DNA of 23,995 bases from Bacillota bacterium. Its GTDB lineage: Bacteria; Bacillota; Clostridia; Christensenellales; CAG-138. The notes beneath the pieces are model-generated. The model did no database searches. It saw only the letters and a list, made by a program, of their open reading frames with translations, and was not told the origin of the DNA. A program made the translations under genes and the position numbers. The stretch covers positions 1 to 23,995 of the forward strand of contig JAFABA010000057.1 in NCBI GenBank assembly GCA_023426265.1, read 5' to 3'. Positions 23,135-23,995 of this stretch are shown here, in pieces (positions within the stretch are counted from its first letter, which is position 1; every line of letters starts with the position of its first letter).

Positions 23135-23162
23135 ACCGATATGCGTATTTTCTCATAATATA
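23135..23162 (+). promoter_or_regulatory. Sporulation (sigma-K)-like promoter before the collagen-like gene
   Basis: CATAATATA (23154-23162) fits the sigma-K -10 consensus CATANNNTA and has AC (23135-23136) exactly 17 nt upstream, as sigma-K promoters do. No good sigma-A pair competes. Sigma-K controls late mother-cell genes such as spore coat and exosporium genes, which would fit a collagen-like surface protein. This is motif matching only. Confidence 0.4.
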
Positions 23163-23201
23163 GTACAAAGCAAAACTGTGTTTACGGCCACGCTTTGGCA
23201 G

Positions 23202-23250
23202 CGTGTTTTGATCTTGCCTGCGGCGATTACAGGGCAAAGCGTAAAACACG
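23202..23250 (+). promoter_or_regulatory. Structured leader of the collagen-like gene
   Basis: CGTGTTTT (23202-23209) and AAAACACG (23243-23250) form a perfect 8-bp stem, with TTGCCTG (23214-23220) and CAGGGCAA (23230-23237) pairing inside it, 27 nt before the start codon. The 5' arm overlaps an alternative small stem (cacgc with gcgtg, 23189-23205), so two exclusive folds are possible. Confidence 0.4.
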
Positions 23251-23277
23251 GCATTACCTACAGATAAGGAGATACTT

Positions 23278-23995
23278 ATGGATATTGCATTACAAATTGA
23301 ACGCCTGGCTGCCGGATCTGTTGCCGCCGGTGCGAATGTCATATTCGACAACATTATTTTTTCAGCAGGCAACATTACATACAACCCGGCTACGGGCGTA
23401 ATCACGTTCAATGAAGCGGGCAGATACGTCATTCACTGGTGGGTGGCTACCCAGTCCTCCGCCTCCAGCAACGGCGCGGTCTTCTCCATTTCGTCTTCAC
23501 AAGGCGATTTCTTGGAAGGGAATTCCCCCATCAAAACCGGGGAAGTTTCCGGCGTTGGAATATTGGAAACAGACGTCGCTCCCGTAACGGCGTCCCTCGT
23601 CAACGCCAGTACGGCGACCGTCTTTTACCCGAATCAGGTTCCTGTAAAAGCCACGCTGGTCATCGTACAGGATGATCTCACCACCTCCGGGCCCACCGGC
23701 GCTACCGGACCTACCGGTCCCACCGGGCCTGCCGGTGCAACTGGACCTACTGGGCCTATCGGCGCAACCGGGCCCACCGGGCCCATTGGTTCTACCGGTC
23801 CTACGGGCGATACCGGCCCTGCCGGCCCAACTGGTGTAACTGGCCCCACTGGCGCAACAGGTCCTACCGGCGATACCGGCCCTGCCGGCCCAACTGGTGT
23901 AACTGGCCCCACTGGCGCAACAGGTCCTACCGGCGATACCGGCCCTGCCGGAGCAACTGGGCCCACAGGCCCCACGGGCGATACCGGTCCTACCG
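23278..23995 (+). CDS. Collagen-like surface protein with N-terminal jelly-roll-like domain (partial, runs off the window)
   Basis: The frame opens at the ATG at 23278, with AAGGAG 6 nt upstream, and stays open to the last base, so the C-terminus is missing; 239 codons are visible. Residues 1-137 form a soluble domain with YNPATGVITFNEAGRYVIHW, VGILETDV and VPVKATLVIVQDD, resembling the C1q/TNF-like jelly roll found at the C-terminus of the exosporium protein BclA. From residue 138 come 34 uninterrupted Gly-X-Y triplets, mostly GPT, GAT and GDT, with Thr at Y, a position that is often glycosylated in bacterial collagens. An exact 63-bp unit is repeated in tandem. It has no signal peptide, as with spore-surface proteins assembled from the mother-cell cytoplasm. 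Antisense frames over the Gly-rich part are shadows. Confidence 0.85.
   Translation, partial: MDIALQIERLAAGSVAAGANVIFDNIIFSAGNITYNPATGVITFNEAGRYVIHWWVATQSSASSNGAVFSISSSQGDFLEGNSPIKTGEVSGVGILETDVAPVTASLVNASTATVFYPNQVPVKATLVIVQDDLTTSGPTGATGPTGPTGPAGATGPTGPIGATGPTGPIGSTGPTGDTGPAGPTGVTGPTGATGPTGDTGPAGPTGVTGPTGATGPTGDTGPAGATGPTGPTGDTGPT
23809..23949 (+). repeat. Exact 63-bp in-frame tandem repeat in the collagen-like region
   Basis: Units 23809-23871 and 23872-23934 are identical at the DNA level, and a third starts at 23935 but diverges after about 15 nt. Each unit encodes 21 residues (seven Gly-X-Y triplets, beginning in phase at GDT and GPA). Perfect identity implies recent duplication, and changes in copy number would keep the frame. 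Confidence 0.9.

Larger units (their letters stand above)
22757..23277. other. Gene-free stretch before the collagen-like gene
   Basis: No credible coding region is present on either strand; short frames here lack ribosome binding sites. It holds, in order, a 6-bp stem just after the VOC stop (22770-22790), the expanded dispersed repeat (22820-23094), a sigma-K-like promoter (23135-23162) and a structured leader (23202-23250). Confidence 0.7.

Noticed and set aside
22968..23432. A 154-codon minus-strand frame across the repeat region and collagen-like gene start.
   Set aside because: No ribosome binding site or recognised domain, and it overlaps hairpins and a well-supported plus-strand gene.
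23809..23949. Tandem repeats considered as a CRISPR array.
   Set aside because: Units are directly adjacent with no spacers and encode collagen triplets.
23634..23975. A Gly-Pro-Val-rich frame on the minus strand opposite the collagen-like gene.
   Set aside because: It is the reverse complement of the Gly-X-Thr repeats and lacks a ribosome binding site; the plus frame has a proper start, ribosome binding site and an N-terminal domain.

Overview
The window reads as a chromosomal segment of a Gram-positive, moderately GC-rich bacterium of the Bacillota, most likely a Clostridia-type gut anaerobe. The evidence is a purE-purC-purF run, an hrcA-grpE-dnaK-dnaJ heat-shock cluster under a textbook CIRCE operator, strong AGGAGG-type ribosome binding sites, two lipoproteins with lipoboxes, and a collagen-like surface protein of the kind found on spore or cell surfaces. 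I cannot name the genus; a Christensenella-like lineage is only a guess. There are no tRNA, rRNA, phage or transposase genes and no CRISPR array.

Layout. 1-2754 (minus): purE, purC, purF, early purine biosynthesis, read from a good promoter at 2820-2848. 2755-3095: promoter plus a hairpin-rich palindromic element. 3096-7960 (minus): hrcA, grpE and dnaK run as one HrcA/CIRCE-controlled unit; a terminator separates dnaK from dnaJ, which appears to have its own extended -10 promoter. 8273-9418 (plus): hemW. 9421-9595: intergenic repeat and two perfect hairpins. 9578-11724 (minus): lepA followed after 2 nt by a small SLOG/DUF2493-type gene. 11862-12872 (plus): a LUD-domain protein and an NTF2-like protein. 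13009-13581 (plus): a lipoprotein. 13642-15669 (minus): an ABC half-transporter and a small membrane protein. 15831-17475 (minus): a GNAT acetyltransferase overlapping a membrane acyltransferase. 17562-20631 (minus): a beta-helix-like lipoprotein, a previously hidden 34-residue membrane peptide, an M23 peptidase and an overlapping polysaccharide deacetylase, i.e. a cell-envelope group. 20852-22756 (plus): a COG2509-type flavoprotein and a VOC/glyoxalase-family protein. 22757-23277: a 0.5 kb gene-free stretch of nested hairpins. 23278-23995 (plus): a collagen-like protein running off the window end.

The most unusual material is non-coding. A dispersed repeat occurs in compact form after hemW (about 9429-9559) and in expanded, four-hairpin form before the collagen-like gene (about 22820-23094). 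A palindromic element lies between purE and dnaJ, a terminator-like hairpin sits on the start of the M23 gene, and the collagen-like gene has an apparent sporulation-type (sigma-K-like) promoter with a structured leader. The collagen-like gene is itself notable: its jelly-roll-like domain is N-terminal rather than C-terminal, and it contains exact 63-bp in-frame tandem repeats that could change copy number.

Start codons were chosen from ribosome binding sites, so several genes are shorter than the longest possible reading frame. All function calls rest on motif recognition by eye, without database searches.
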